Source: Flavobacteriales bacterium (GTDB taxonomy: Bacteria; Bacteroidota; Bacteroidia; Flavobacteriales_F; PHOS-HE28). From it: a DNA stretch of 64,000 nt. The notes beneath the pieces were generated by a model that did no database searches, was not told where the DNA came from, and saw only the letters and a list, made by a program, of their open reading frames with translations. The DNA lies in NCBI GenBank assembly GCA_016699575.1, contig CP064979.1:3286001-3350000 (forward strand), given 5' to 3'. The stretch's first letter is position 1, and every line of letters begins with the position of its first letter. The position numbers were made by a program, and so were the translations under genes. Below are positions 25,425 to 33,586 of this stretch, in pieces.

Positions 25425-27274
25425 TCCACCGTGAGCTTACGCGCCAGCAGGCGGTTGTTGAACTGTTGAACGGCCGCCATCAACTGGCGCTCCAACGAAT
25501 CCTTGCGTGCGTCGCCGCTCGCCACAGCGCCGTCGTTCAGGTGGTGGTCGGTGAAGCGTTCGGCACCGTTGGCATCAATGGCGATGTACATCCCTGTGCT
25601 GGCCGTCACCATGCACGGCATGCGCTCGTTGCGCAGCGCACTGCTGCCGAAGCTGAAGAAGGCTTCGTTGTGCCCGATGATGTCCAGCACTGTTGGCACG
25701 ATGTCGATGTGTTGTGCGACGCGCTCAGAAGCGACCGGCATGATGGCCGATGGCATGTGGAATACGAGCGGCACCCAGTAGTCCGTTGCTTCGCTGTAGT
25801 GCTGACCGTTGCGCTCAATATCGGCCGTGTGGTCGGCGGTGATGACGAAGAGCGTGTTGCCGAACCAAGGCTGCGCGCGGGCCGTGGCGAAGAACTGCCG
25901 TAGTGCATCATCGGTGTATTGCAACGTGCGGTGAATGGGCAGCGGACCGCCGTTGAAGCGCGCCGCGTCCTCGGGCTTCAACTCGTAAGGATGGTGCGAG
26001 GACAGCGTGAACACGCAGCTCAAGAACGGCTGCTGCTCCTTGGACAGGTCGCGGGCGAAGAACTGCAGGAAGGGTTGGTCCCAGATGCCCCAGTGGCCAT
26101 CGTTGTCCTGTTGGTCGGGGTATTCGTTCTGGCCCACATAGCGCGCGAACCCGGCGCTCTTCGCGAAACCATCGAAGCCCATGGTGCCGTTGCGGCCGCC
26201 GTGGTAGAAGCTGGTGGCATAACCCTTCTTCGCGAGCACATTGGCGATGGAAGTGAACGGTGTCTGCGCATAGTTGCTGGTGATGAACGCTTCGTCCATC
26301 AGCTCCGGGATGCTCGCCGTGATGGCGGGTATGCCATCGATGCTGCGGCGGCCGTTGGCGTATGCCTTTGTGCAGGTCAGGCTCCGGTCCATCAGTGAAT
26401 CTAGGAACGGCATGTAGCCTTCCTGGCCGCTGAGCTTCGCGCTGTAGGCCGCACTGAAGCTCTCGAGGATGATGAAGACCACGTTGGGTCGTTGAGCGGA
26501 CAACGTGATGGTGGTCGGTGTGTTGATCCTATCAGCGTAGGTGTGCACCACCGGCCACAACTCGTCCGCTTCCGCTTGGCGCATGTACTTCTTCTCCTCG
26601 ATGACCGGCTTGCCCAAGCTCATCATCATGGTGAAGGGCGTGTTGAGCACCACAGGGAAGTAGGCAGGCGGCGCATAGTTCCCGGCGTCGAGCACGCCCA
26701 GCGGCATCAATTGCAAACCACCGCGACTTCCGATGGCGAACACCGCAATGGCCACAGCCCGCCAAACGATGCTCTTCCACACTTGCGGACCGTCTTCTTT
26801 CGCAAAACGCCCGGTCCAGCGGTAGCCCACTTCCGCTAGCGCGATGCACGCCAGGAAGATCACCACCACGTACCAGTAGTCGCGCACGAATACCGGCGCG
26901 AGGTTGCCGATGTCGCCACCCGCGCTCATGATGCCGAAGAGGTCTGCGGTGCTGCGCTTCAGCGTGAAGTGGTAGTAGGCGAGGTCGGTGCTGTTGAAGA
27001 AGAAGCCGACGGCGTTCACCGCATGGAACACGCCTTTCTGCACCATGGCGAACCAACCCTTGGCATCGGGCTTCACCAGAAAGAGGAAGCACCAGAGGAT
27101 GTTGAGCCATGCGATTGCGGACAAGTCGAACCGCACGCCGCCCGCGTAGGCCGATGCTGGCACATGGGGGAACGATGCCGCGTTGAGCGCCACGAACGCC
27201 AGCCGCAGCAGGGTGTAGATGAGCAGCACCGTGCCAATTCGGGCCAGGAGTACGGTGAGCGGGTTGCGGAACAT
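25421..27274 (-). CDS. LTA synthase family phosphoglycerol transferase / sulfatase-fold membrane protein
   Basis: 617 residues. Five N-terminal membrane helices (to about residue 190), then a sulfatase-fold catalytic domain: VVFIILESFSAAY with the metal Glu, NGRRSIDGIPAITA where Ser is in the nucleophile position that is Thr in LtaS, and ITADHTADIE plus SSHHPY. Enzymes of this family move phosphoglycerol from phosphatidylglycerol to glycans, leaving diacylglycerol. The ATG at 27274 lies 6 nt after a -7 box; in-frame codons up to 27427 are upstream of it and rejected. Confidence 0.85.
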   Translation of the reverse strand: MFRNPLTVLLARIGTVLLIYTLLRLAFVALNAASFPHVPASAYAGGVRFDLSAIAWLNILWCFLFLVKPDAKGWFAMVQKGVFHAVNAVGFFFNSTDLAYYHFTLKRSTADLFGIMSAGGDIGNLAPVFVRDYWYVVVIFLACIALAEVGYRWTGRFAKEDGPQVWKSIVWRAVAIAVFAIGSRGGLQLMPLGVLDAGNYAPPAYFPVVLNTPFTMMMSLGKPVIEEKKYMRQAEADELWPVVHTYADRINTPTTITLSAQRPNVVFIILESFSAAYSAKLSGQEGYMPFLDSLMDRSLTCTKAYANGRRSIDGIPAITASIPELMDEAFITSNYAQTPFTSIANVLAKKGYATSFYHGGRNGTMGFDGFAKSAGFARYVGQNEYPDQQDNDGHWGIWDQPFLQFFARDLSKEQQPFLSCVFTLSSHHPYELKPEDAARFNGGPLPIHRTLQYTDDALRQFFATARAQPWFGNTLFVITADHTADIERNGQHYSEATDYWVPLVFHMPSAIMPVASERVAQHIDIVPTVLDIIGHNEAFFSFGSSALRNERMPCMVTASTGMYIAIDANGAERFTDHHLNDGAVASGDARKDSLERQLMAAVQQFNNRLLARKLTVE

Positions 27275-27280
27275 GAGGCG

Positions 27281-27288
27281 CGAAGATG
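27281..27288 (-). promoter_or_regulatory. -7 promoter box of the sulfatase-kinase operon
   Basis: On the minus strand CATCTTCG, 6 nt before the ATG at 27274. Confidence 0.5.
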
Positions 27289-27356
27289 GGAAGGGTCGCA
27301 TTGCGCATTGTTTGTTCGCCCCGCGCTGCTTTCCTTCGCTCCACTTCCCAACAGCC

Positions 27357-28406
27357 ATGAAACGCTCCCTTTCCCTCCTCGCCCTCGCGGCATTCGGCAT
27401 CCATGCCAGCGCGCAGAACCTCGTCACGCAGGCCCGTCCGGCCGGCAGCGAGTTCTGGGGCTACATGGACAACACGGGCAACATGATCATCCCGCCCAAG
27501 TTCAAGCACAACTTCCCGTTCAACGAGACCGGCTTCGCGGCGGTGAAGGACGGCGCCACGGAGAAAGCGGGCTTCATCAACCTGAAGGGCGAGATGCTGA
27601 AGACCGACCCCGCCGACTTCATGCTCATCAGCGGCATGGTGAAGGATGCCCAAGGCTTCAGCTGCGGCCTGTCGCCCGTGCGCATCGGCGAGCTGTGGGG
27701 CTTCATGAACTCCCAAGGCAAAATGGCCATCGCCGCCAAGTACGACAAGGTGGAAGCTTTCGAATCGTGCTTCGCCGTCGTGAAACTGGGCAAGCAGCAG
27801 TACATCCTCACCCCCGACGGCAAGGAGACCGCCATCAAGGACCCCAACATCGTTGACGTGAAAGGATTCGAGGGCGGATTATCCCCGTTCAAGCAGAAGG
27901 ACAAGATGCACGGCTTCATGGACGGCGAGCAGAACATCGTCATCCCTGCGCAGTTCCTGAGCGTGGGCTACTTCGTGGGCGACCTGGCGTGGGCCAAGAC
28001 CAAGGACAACAAAGTGGGCTTCATCAACAAGAAGGGCGAGTGGGTCATCACGCCGCAATTCGATGCCGCCCAGGAGTTCGACGCGGTGAGCGGCATGGCG
28101 CGCGTGAAGCAGGGCGACAACTGGATGTACGTGGCCAAGGACGGCACCATCATGCGCGTGGCCGATACCACAGTGTGGGGCGACTTCTCCGATGGCCTGG
28201 CCAAGGGCAAGAAGGGCGACCTCATCGGCTTCTTCGACAAGACCGGCAAGTGGGTCATCGAGCCGCAGTTCCAAGGCGTGCGCGAGTTCAAGAACGGCTA
28301 CGCCGCCGCCAAGCAAGGCGACCTCTGGGGCTTCATCGACAAAACGGGCAAGTGGGTGATCGAACCCAAGTTCGAGGCGGTGAAGGATATGGAGAAGGTG
28401 AGGTAG
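27357..28406 (+). CDS. Exported WG-repeat protein
   Basis: 349 residues. Signal peptide (SLLALAAFGIHASA). Seven WG repeats of the form LWGFIDKTGKWVIEPKF, spaced about 45 residues, cover most of the mature protein. WG repeats form beta-propeller-like or solenoid surfaces that bind partners; no enzymatic residues are seen. Transcribed divergently from the sulfatase gene. Confidence 0.85.
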   Translation: MKRSLSLLALAAFGIHASAQNLVTQARPAGSEFWGYMDNTGNMIIPPKFKHNFPFNETGFAAVKDGATEKAGFINLKGEMLKTDPADFMLISGMVKDAQGFSCGLSPVRIGELWGFMNSQGKMAIAAKYDKVEAFESCFAVVKLGKQQYILTPDGKETAIKDPNIVDVKGFEGGLSPFKQKDKMHGFMDGEQNIVIPAQFLSVGYFVGDLAWAKTKDNKVGFINKKGEWVITPQFDAAQEFDAVSGMARVKQGDNWMYVAKDGTIMRVADTTVWGDFSDGLAKGKKGDLIGFFDKTGKWVIEPQFQGVREFKNGYAAAKQGDLWGFIDKTGKWVIEPKFEAVKDMEKVR

Positions 28407-28445
28407 GCCGCGGCTGACGCCGCTGGTGATGAATGCGGGCTTCAG

Positions 28446-28622
28446 GCCACGGGCCTCAGGCCTCAGGCTAGTTGGTGCGACGCTGCGGGTGGTGCGCGCA
28501 CAAGGCTCACCATAAGCCGCTCGGCAAGTGGGCTCAGGAAGGCGTGGTAACGAGGTGCCACCTGAAGGAGGCCACTTACGGTGCGTCTCGCGCAGAGGAG
28601 CCTGAGGCCTGAGGCCCGTGGC
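28446..28622. repeat. MITE-like element, copy 1 (24-bp perfect inverted ends)
   Basis: Left end 28446-28469 and right end 28599-28622 are perfect 24-nt inverted repeats starting gccacgggcctcagg. The inside holds aagccgctcgg... and gtgcgtctcgcgcagagg segments that recur in copy 2 (29399-29642). A second right-end-like sequence follows at about 28668-28700. No coding capacity. The 293-nt gap between the WG-repeat gene and the four-helix-bundle gene is filled by this element. Confidence 0.8.
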
Positions 28623-28699
28623 CCGTGGCGATGTCCTCCGCCGAGGCCGCTACTGGTGAGGCTTGCACAGAGGAGCCTGTGGCCTGAGGCCCGCAGCCC

Positions 28700-29053
28700 T
28701 CACGGCTTCAACACGGCCATGAACCCGGAGAGCATCTTCTGCTCCCGTTCAAGGGCTTGCAGCAACCGTTCGGCCTTGTCCTTGGAACACCACGGGCGAC
28801 GCTGCGCCGAGAGCGTCTGGGTTTCCAGTTCGTACGCAGAACCCAACGCGATCTCCATGTAGCGGAACTTCTCGCGTTCCGTGCGGCGCGAATTGCCTTC
28901 TGCGATGTTCGATGGTATGGAAATGCCGGCACGCATGGATTGTGCTTTGTACTCTGCCACCTGCTGCCACGGGAGTCCATCGTAGAGGTCATAGACCAGG
29001 TCCACGATCTCCATCCCCAGTTGCCACATCTCCAATTTCTTGAAGTCCTTCAT
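28700..29053 (-). CDS. Four-helix-bundle protein (23S rRNA intervening-sequence / S23 family)
   Basis: 117 residues, family-typical length. DFKKLEMWQLGMEIVDLVYDL, the conserved ISIPSNIAEGNSR, and a C-terminal helix ending EREQKMLSGF. Proteins of this family occur inside rRNA intervening sequences and also as free genes in variable regions; no biochemical activity is established. The gene is bracketed on both sides by palindromic repeats, and its last codons run into a repeat end. Confidence 0.85.
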   Translation of the reverse strand: MKDFKKLEMWQLGMEIVDLVYDLYDGLPWQQVAEYKAQSMRAGISIPSNIAEGNSRRTEREKFRYMEIALGSAYELETQTLSAQRRPWCSKDKAERLLQALEREQKMLSGFMAVLKP

Positions 29054-29090
29054 CCCGGTTCCGCTTTACAACGAAGATGGTGAATACGGC

Positions 29091-29350
29091 TACAGGCCAC
29101 GGGCCTCGGGCCACGGGCTAGTTGGTGGGGCTCCACTGGTCGTGCGAGCACGAGACGTACTGCGTTGTTGATCGCTTCAGGCCACGGGCCTCGGGCCGCA
29201 GGCTCGTTCGTGCGACTCGTCGAGCGGTGCGTGTACAGGCATGGTTGCGATCGCCGAGAAATGCCGCCACAGGCCTTAGGCTTGTTCAAAGGATGCTGCG
29301 TTGTTGATCGCTTCAGGCCTCAGGCCACAGGCTCGTTCGTGCGGCGCGAC
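29091..29350 (+). repeat. Cluster of partial repeat units
   Basis: Half-elements related to the left end of the MITE-like repeat, each starting about caggccacgggcctc and continuing ggctcgttcgtgcg, occur at about 29094, 29178, 29271 and 29313. They are all in the same orientation and lack right ends. No gene is seen in the 620-nt interval 29054-29675. Confidence 0.65.
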
Positions 29351-29398
29351 GGGTCGTGCGAGCACAGGGCGTGCTGCGAGGAGGAATGCGGGCTGCAG

Positions 29399-29642
29399 GC
29401 CACGGGCCTCAGGCCACAGGCTCGTTCGTGCAGCGCGACGGGTCGTGCGAGCACAGGTCTCGCAATAAGCCGCTCCACAAGCGGATGAACCAGGGCATGC
29501 TTGCCTGCAAGGCTTTCGGGAGGCCACATAGGGTGAGGCTTGCATAGAGCAGCCTGAGGCTTGAGGCCTGTGGCGATGTCCTTCGCCGAGGCCACCGACG
29601 GTGCGTCTCGCGCAGAGGAGCCTGTGGCCTGAGGCCCGTGGC
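29399..29642. repeat. MITE-like element, copy 2 (24-bp perfect inverted ends)
   Basis: Left end 29399-29422 and right end 29619-29642 are perfect reverse complements over 24 nt. They differ from copy 1 at two positions, and both arms carry the matching change. An extra imperfect right end lies at 29551-29574. The promoter of the E1 gene starts 20 nt after the element. Confidence 0.8.
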
Positions 29643-29662
29643 CTGCAGCCCTCAGCGGCCGC

Positions 29663-29670
29663 TACTTTCG
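29663..29670 (+). promoter_or_regulatory. -7 promoter box of the E1 gene
   Basis: tactttcg, 5 nt before the ATG at 29676, immediately after the MITE-like repeat. Confidence 0.55.
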
Positions 29671-29675
29671 CCCCC

Positions 29676-31724
29676 ATGCACAATGTGATGGAACAGCGTC
29701 AGCTCCGGTACGAGCGCGGCACGCACAAGGACGATTTCCTGCTGAAGACCTACCGCGCGCTGGTGAAGCCGCGCATGATCGAGGAGAAGATGCTGAGCCT
29801 GCTGCGCCAGGGCAAGATCAGCAAGTGGTTCAGCGGTATCGGCCAGGAAGCCATCAGCGTGGGGGTGGGGCTGGCAGCGCACGAGGACGAGTACATCCTG
29901 CCCATGCACCGCAACCTGGGCGTGTTCACCACCCGCAATATGCCGTTCAGCAAGCTCTTCGCGCAGTGGCAGGGCAAGGCCACCGGCTACAGCAAGGGCC
30001 GCGAGCGCAGCTTCCACTTCGGCAGCAAGGAGCACAAGGTGGTGGGCATGATCAGCCACCTCGGCCCGCAGATGGGCATCGCCGACGGCATTGCGCTGGC
30101 CCACAAACTGAAGAAGGAGAACCGCTGCACTTTCGTCTTCACCGGCGATGGCGCCACCAGCGAGGGCGACTTTCACGAGAGCGTGAACGTGGCCGCCGTG
30201 TGGGACCTGCCTGTCATCTTCATCATCGAGAACAACGGCTACGGACTGAGCACGCCCAGCAACGAGCAGTTCCGCATGAAGAACTTCGTTGACAAGGCCA
30301 TCGGCTACGGCATCGAAGCGCAGATGGTGGCCGGCAACAACATCCTGGAGGTTTACAACCACCTCGCGCGCATTGCCGACAGCATCCGCGAGCGGCCGCG
30401 ACCGGTCCTGGTGGAGTGCATCACCTTCCGCATGCGCGGCCACGAGGAAGCCAGCGGCACCAAGTACGTGCCCAAGGAACTCTTCGAGGAGTGGGGCAAG
30501 AAGGACCCCGTGATGAACTACGAGAACTGGCTGCTGCGCGAGGGCATCCTCACCGAGACCCAACGCGACGCCATCCGCGCGGAGTTCAAGCAGGAGATCG
30601 AAGACGGGTTGCAAGTGGCTTTTGCCGAACCGGAACCTGTGGCGAACGAGGCGGCGGAGGTGGTTGATGTTTATGCCCCAGCTGCTGTTGGCCTTCAGCC
30701 ACTGGCCATTGGCCCTCGCGCAGACGGGGCCAACGGCCAGCAGCTAACAGCCATCGGCGCATCGTCCGAGAAGAGGTTCATCGACGCGATCAGCGACGGC
30801 ATGGCGCAGAGCATGGAGCGGCATCCCGGTCTGGTGCTCATGGGGCAGGACATTGCGGAGTACGGCGGCGCGTTCAAGATCACGGAAGGATTCGTGGAGC
30901 GCTTCGGCAAGGACCGCGTGCGCAACACACCGCTGTGCGAGAGCGCCATCCTCGGTGCGGGGCTCGGCCTCAGCATAAAGGGCATGAAGGCGATGGTGGA
31001 GATGCAGTTCGCCGACTTCGTGAGCGAAGGCATGACGCAGATCTGCAACAACCTGGCGAAAATGCACTACCGCTGGGGGCAGAACGCCGACGTGGTGGTG
31101 CGCATGCCGACGGGCGCTGGCGTGGGCGCCGGGCCCTTCCACAGCCAGAGCAACGAGATGTGGTTCGTTAAGACGCCCGGACTGAAGGTGGTGTACCCCG
31201 CCACGGTGCACGACGCCAAGGGCCTGCTCATGGCCGCGTTCGACGACCCGAACCCGGTCATCTTCTTCGAGCACAAGGCGCTCTACCGCAGCATCACGGA
31301 GCACATCCCCGATGCGCCCTACGCCGTGCCCATCGGCAAGGCCCGTGTGGCGCGCGAGGGCAGCGCCATGAGCATCATCACCTACGGCATGGGCGTGCAC
31401 TGGGCGCTGGAAGCCGCGACTGCCACCGGCATTGATGCCGACATCATCGACCTGCGCACCCTGTTGCCGCTCGATACCGAGACCATCTACAACAGCGTGC
31501 GCAAGACTGGCCGCGTGCTGGTGCTGCACGAGGACACGCTGACCGCAGGCCTCGGCGGCGAGATCAGCGCCCTCATCAACGAGCATTGCTTCCAATACCT
31601 CGATGCACCCGTGATGCGCCTGGCCAGCTGGGACACGCCCGTGCCCTTTGCCATCCCGCTGGAGCAAGGCTTCCTGCCGAAGGCAAGGGTTGGAGAGGCG
31701 ATGAGGAAGGTGATGGTGTGGTAG
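29676..31724 (+). CDS. Fused alpha/beta E1 of a 2-oxoacid dehydrogenase (branched-chain or pyruvate type)
   Basis: 682 residues. Thiamine-diphosphate E1 that decarboxylates a 2-oxo acid and passes the acyl group to lipoyl-E2. Alpha part: residues about 15-330, with the TPP/Mg motif GDGATSEGDFHESVN ... IENNGYG. Beta part: about 365-682, with GQDIAEYGGAFK, RVRNTPLCESAILGAGLG, MPTGAGVGAGPFHSQSNE and a C-terminal domain. The linker (about 318-365) contains GLQPLAIGPRADGANGQQ and is encoded by a hairpin-forming sequence. The fused form is common in Bacteroidota and is usually annotated as branched-chain or pyruvate E1; the substrate is not certain. The final 134 nt of coding sequence recur downstream. 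Confidence 0.92.
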   Translation: MHNVMEQRQLRYERGTHKDDFLLKTYRALVKPRMIEEKMLSLLRQGKISKWFSGIGQEAISVGVGLAAHEDEYILPMHRNLGVFTTRNMPFSKLFAQWQGKATGYSKGRERSFHFGSKEHKVVGMISHLGPQMGIADGIALAHKLKKENRCTFVFTGDGATSEGDFHESVNVAAVWDLPVIFIIENNGYGLSTPSNEQFRMKNFVDKAIGYGIEAQMVAGNNILEVYNHLARIADSIRERPRPVLVECITFRMRGHEEASGTKYVPKELFEEWGKKDPVMNYENWLLREGILTETQRDAIRAEFKQEIEDGLQVAFAEPEPVANEAAEVVDVYAPAAVGLQPLAIGPRADGANGQQLTAIGASSEKRFIDAISDGMAQSMERHPGLVLMGQDIAEYGGAFKITEGFVERFGKDRVRNTPLCESAILGAGLGLSIKGMKAMVEMQFADFVSEGMTQICNNLAKMHYRWGQNADVVVRMPTGAGVGAGPFHSQSNEMWFVKTPGLKVVYPATVHDAKGLLMAAFDDPNPVIFFEHKALYRSITEHIPDAPYAVPIGKARVAREGSAMSIITYGMGVHWALEAATATGIDADIIDLRTLLPLDTETIYNSVRKTGRVLVLHEDTLTAGLGGEISALINEHCFQYLDAPVMRLASWDTPVPFAIPLEQGFLPKARVGEAMRKVMVW

Positions 31725-31745
31725 ATGCCGACGTCTGACAGCCTT

Positions 31746-31753
31746 TAACTTCG
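31746..31753 (+). promoter_or_regulatory. -7 promoter box of the toxin-antitoxin pair
   Basis: taacttcg, 17 nt before the antitoxin ATG at 31771. Confidence 0.45.
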
Positions 31754-31770
31754 CATCATATCGCACGCCC

Positions 31771-32007
31771 ATGACCTCCATTGAACTTCGCTCCAGCATC
31801 CACAAGCTGGTCGACTCCATCAAGAGCGAGGAAATGCTCAAGCGCATCCATGAGCTCTTGGCGTCGAGCGGTGAAAGCGGTGCGCAAGGTGTCTGGCAGA
31901 TGCTTACTGATGCGCAGCGGGAACGTGTGCTTGCGGCCTACACCTCTTCCTTGGACCCGAACAACCTCTCCACGACGGACGAGGTGATGAAGCGGAGGAA
32001 GGCATAA
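31771..32007 (+). CDS. Putative type II antitoxin (addiction-module component)
   Basis: 78 residues, acidic and helical, first gene of a pair with a ParE/RelE-like toxin. The length and placement fit small antitoxins that neutralise ParE-type toxins; the C-terminal stretch LSTTDEVMKRRKA is typical of the toxin-binding tail of the addiction-module component family. Its TAA stop overlaps the expected toxin start. The pair sits between the E1 gene and a duplicated E1 3' end, so it is likely mobile cargo. Confidence 0.7.
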   Translation: MTSIELRSSIHKLVDSIKSEEMLKRIHELLASSGESGAQGVWQMLTDAQRERVLAAYTSSLDPNNLSTTDEVMKRRKA

Positions 32008-32303
32008 GCCTCCGGTCCCTTTGGACAAGAGAGGCTGAGGACAGTTTCCGGTCGATAGTGACCTACTTGGAAACGGAGTGGGGCACGGCGGTGGCGGACG
32101 CATTTGTCGCTGAAGTTGAACAAACGGTATCACTGTTGGAGAATTTCCCGCACATGGGCGTGGTGGAAGTGAAGGACAAGGGTATTCGCAGCATTCCCGT
32201 GGCGCGACAGGTCCGACTGTTCCACCGCATCCAAGACGACACTATCATCGTGCTCGAGTTCATGGACACCCGCACCGAATGGTTCCAGAACATCAGGAAA
32301 TGA
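32004..32303 (+). CDS. ParE/RelE-like toxin with an apparent ATA start
   Basis: 99 residues if translation starts at ATA 32004. The N-terminal family region SLRSLWTREAEDSFRSIVTYLETEW is fully open and in frame from there, and the rest (VAEVEQTVSLLENFPHMGVVE ... RIQDDTIIVLEFMDTR) completes a ParE/RelE fold. The only standard starts are much later: GTG 32058 gives an 81-residue protein lacking the first helix. The site reads ATAA, where ATA overlaps the antitoxin TAA, as if an ancestral ATGA overlap had changed. Either ATA initiates by coupling, or the toxin is weakly made or silenced. Confidence 0.75.
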   Translation: MSLRSLWTREAEDSFRSIVTYLETEWGTAVADAFVAEVEQTVSLLENFPHMGVVEVKDKGIRSIPVARQVRLFHRIQDDTIIVLEFMDTRTEWFQNIRK

Positions 32304-32312
32304 GGGCCGATC

Positions 32313-32446
32313 GCTTCCAGCACCTCGATGCACCCGTGATGCGCCTGGCCAGCTGGGATACGCCCGTGCCCTTCGCCATCCCACTGGAGCAGGGCTTCCT
32401 GCCGAAGGCGAGGGTGGGAGAGGCGATGAGGAAGGTGATGGGGTGG
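32313..32446 (+). pseudogene. Duplicated 3' end of the E1 gene
   Basis: 134 nt aligned without gaps to E1 positions 31588-31721, with nine differences (about 93% identity), nearly all silent. Similarity stops exactly at the E1 stop codon, which is CAG here, so the frame runs on to 32512. The fragment has no start and no N-terminal part. It lies 9 nt after the toxin stop, so the toxin-antitoxin pair is bracketed by the real 3' end and this copy. Confidence 0.9.
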
Positions 32447-32495
32447 CAGGGTGATAGTCCCTTGATCCCTTTTCGATACCCTCGAGGAGAATTCG

Positions 32496-33041
32496 CTAAG
32501 TGTTCTGGTTGAGCAGCTTCCTAAACTGCTTCTCCAAAGGATCGAGCACAGCCGGCAACTCTTGTCTATATCGGTTCTCCAAGTTGGCTAGCTGATTGAG
32601 CCAGTCAGGGCCTTCTTTGATTGCCTTTGGTTGGCGGCCAAGTTCTTCCATGCTCTTTCCTAAGGAATCCAACGTTCGGATGAGCCGCACTACAAGAGGT
32701 GTGACGTCTTCGTCGAAGCTGAGCCGATTGTGATCCCATTCGGTCTTAATGGTGTACACGTAACTGCTTCCCCAGTAAGGATGGTTGTCCAGCTCGCGAA
32801 GACGACCGAACCCACTCTCGAACTCTTCTTTGAATTTGACAAGTTGTCCTTGAACCGTTCTGATGGTATAAGTGACGACTTTGTGCTTCTCCGAGAACTG
32901 AACTGAAAAAGCGTGCATGGCCTTTTCATAGCGATGGGTGATCAACTGCCTGATCGCGAACCCCACGAGTCCGGAGACCAATGTCGCGACCGCCGCAGCA
33001 ATCGAGATTGTCTCACCATGAAGCTGCAACCATTCAATCAT
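32496..33041 (-). CDS. Unknown membrane-anchored coiled-coil protein
   Basis: 181 residues from the ATG at 33041, which follows a TAAAATTG box. One N-terminal membrane helix (about residues 10-32, ISIAAAVATLVSGLVGF), then a long charged helical region (QFSEKHKVVTYTIRTVQGQLVKFKEEF; RLIRTLDSLGKSMEEL) likely to face the cytoplasm. No enzymatic motif. Lower GC than neighbours, consistent with acquisition. The family is not recognised. Confidence 0.6.
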   Translation of the reverse strand: MIEWLQLHGETISIAAAVATLVSGLVGFAIRQLITHRYEKAMHAFSVQFSEKHKVVTYTIRTVQGQLVKFKEEFESGFGRLRELDNHPYWGSSYVYTIKTEWDHNRLSFDEDVTPLVVRLIRTLDSLGKSMEELGRQPKAIKEGPDWLNQLANLENRYRQELPAVLDPLEKQFRKLLNQNT

Positions 33042-33132
33042 GATTGGCAATTTTACTTCTACAAGTTTAGCTCCCGGCACTGGCTCGATGTACGCCGCCA
33101 CGCACTTGCTCGCGTCAAGCCGCCTACCCCCA

Positions 33133-33198
33133 ACCCGCTCACGACCCACGCCGCCGCATGTCTTCTGCGAGAGGCCCGCGGCCAAGGACTCGGTCCCT
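33133..33198. repeat. Island repeat, copy A
   Basis: Diverged copy of the intergenic repeat seen at 34451-34525, 35239-35308 and 36701-36760: cccgctc ... acgccgccgc ... tgcgagaggccc ... ggactcgg. Confidence 0.4.
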
Positions 33199-33218
33199 AA
33201 CAGACATGATGCTTTCCC

Positions 33219-33503
33219 TCAGCCCAGCCAGAACATCGCGACAATGCCCACAATGCCGAACGCCCATCCCCGGTCAGTTTCATTCCCTCTCTTCATCACT
33301 ATGAACAAGGCTGCGCCCATGAAGATGGCGCTGATGACCAAGGCAGCCACCGCCTTAGTGATGGCCAAGGTGTCAAGTTGGTCCAGTTGCGCAGTGGTGC
33401 CAAGATTTTGTGTGGCAATTTGATCCAGCCGATGCTGTGACCACCATCGAAGACCGATGAAAGAGAACAGAGCGAGTGAAAGGAGAAGAGGACCGCGCTT
33501 CAT
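33219..33503 (-). CDS. Small two-helix membrane protein
   Basis: 94 residues. Hydrophobic helix at about residues 5-20, then a polar loop with TAQLDQLDTLAITK, a second helix (VAALVISAIFMGAALFIVM), a charged turn and a last hydrophobic stretch. No recognised family. Low-GC accessory context. Confidence 0.5.
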   Translation of the reverse strand: MKRGPLLLSLALFSFIGLRWWSQHRLDQIATQNLGTTAQLDQLDTLAITKAVAALVISAIFMGAALFIVMKRGNETDRGWAFGIVGIVAMFWLG

Positions 33504-33586
33504 TCGATTTCAATCTTACGGACTCAGGTGTATTCCTCCACACTCCATTTCGTCGCAAGTGGTGGCTTGCCATCTGTGAGTGGCTA

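Noticed and set aside
28441..29656. Possible CRISPR array
   Set aside because: Units vary in length and spacing, occur in both orientations, form inverted pairs, and no cas genes are near.
32279..32512. A short gene of 77 codons after the toxin
   Set aside because: Its recognisable part is the duplicated E1 tail, so it is a fragment, not a new gene.
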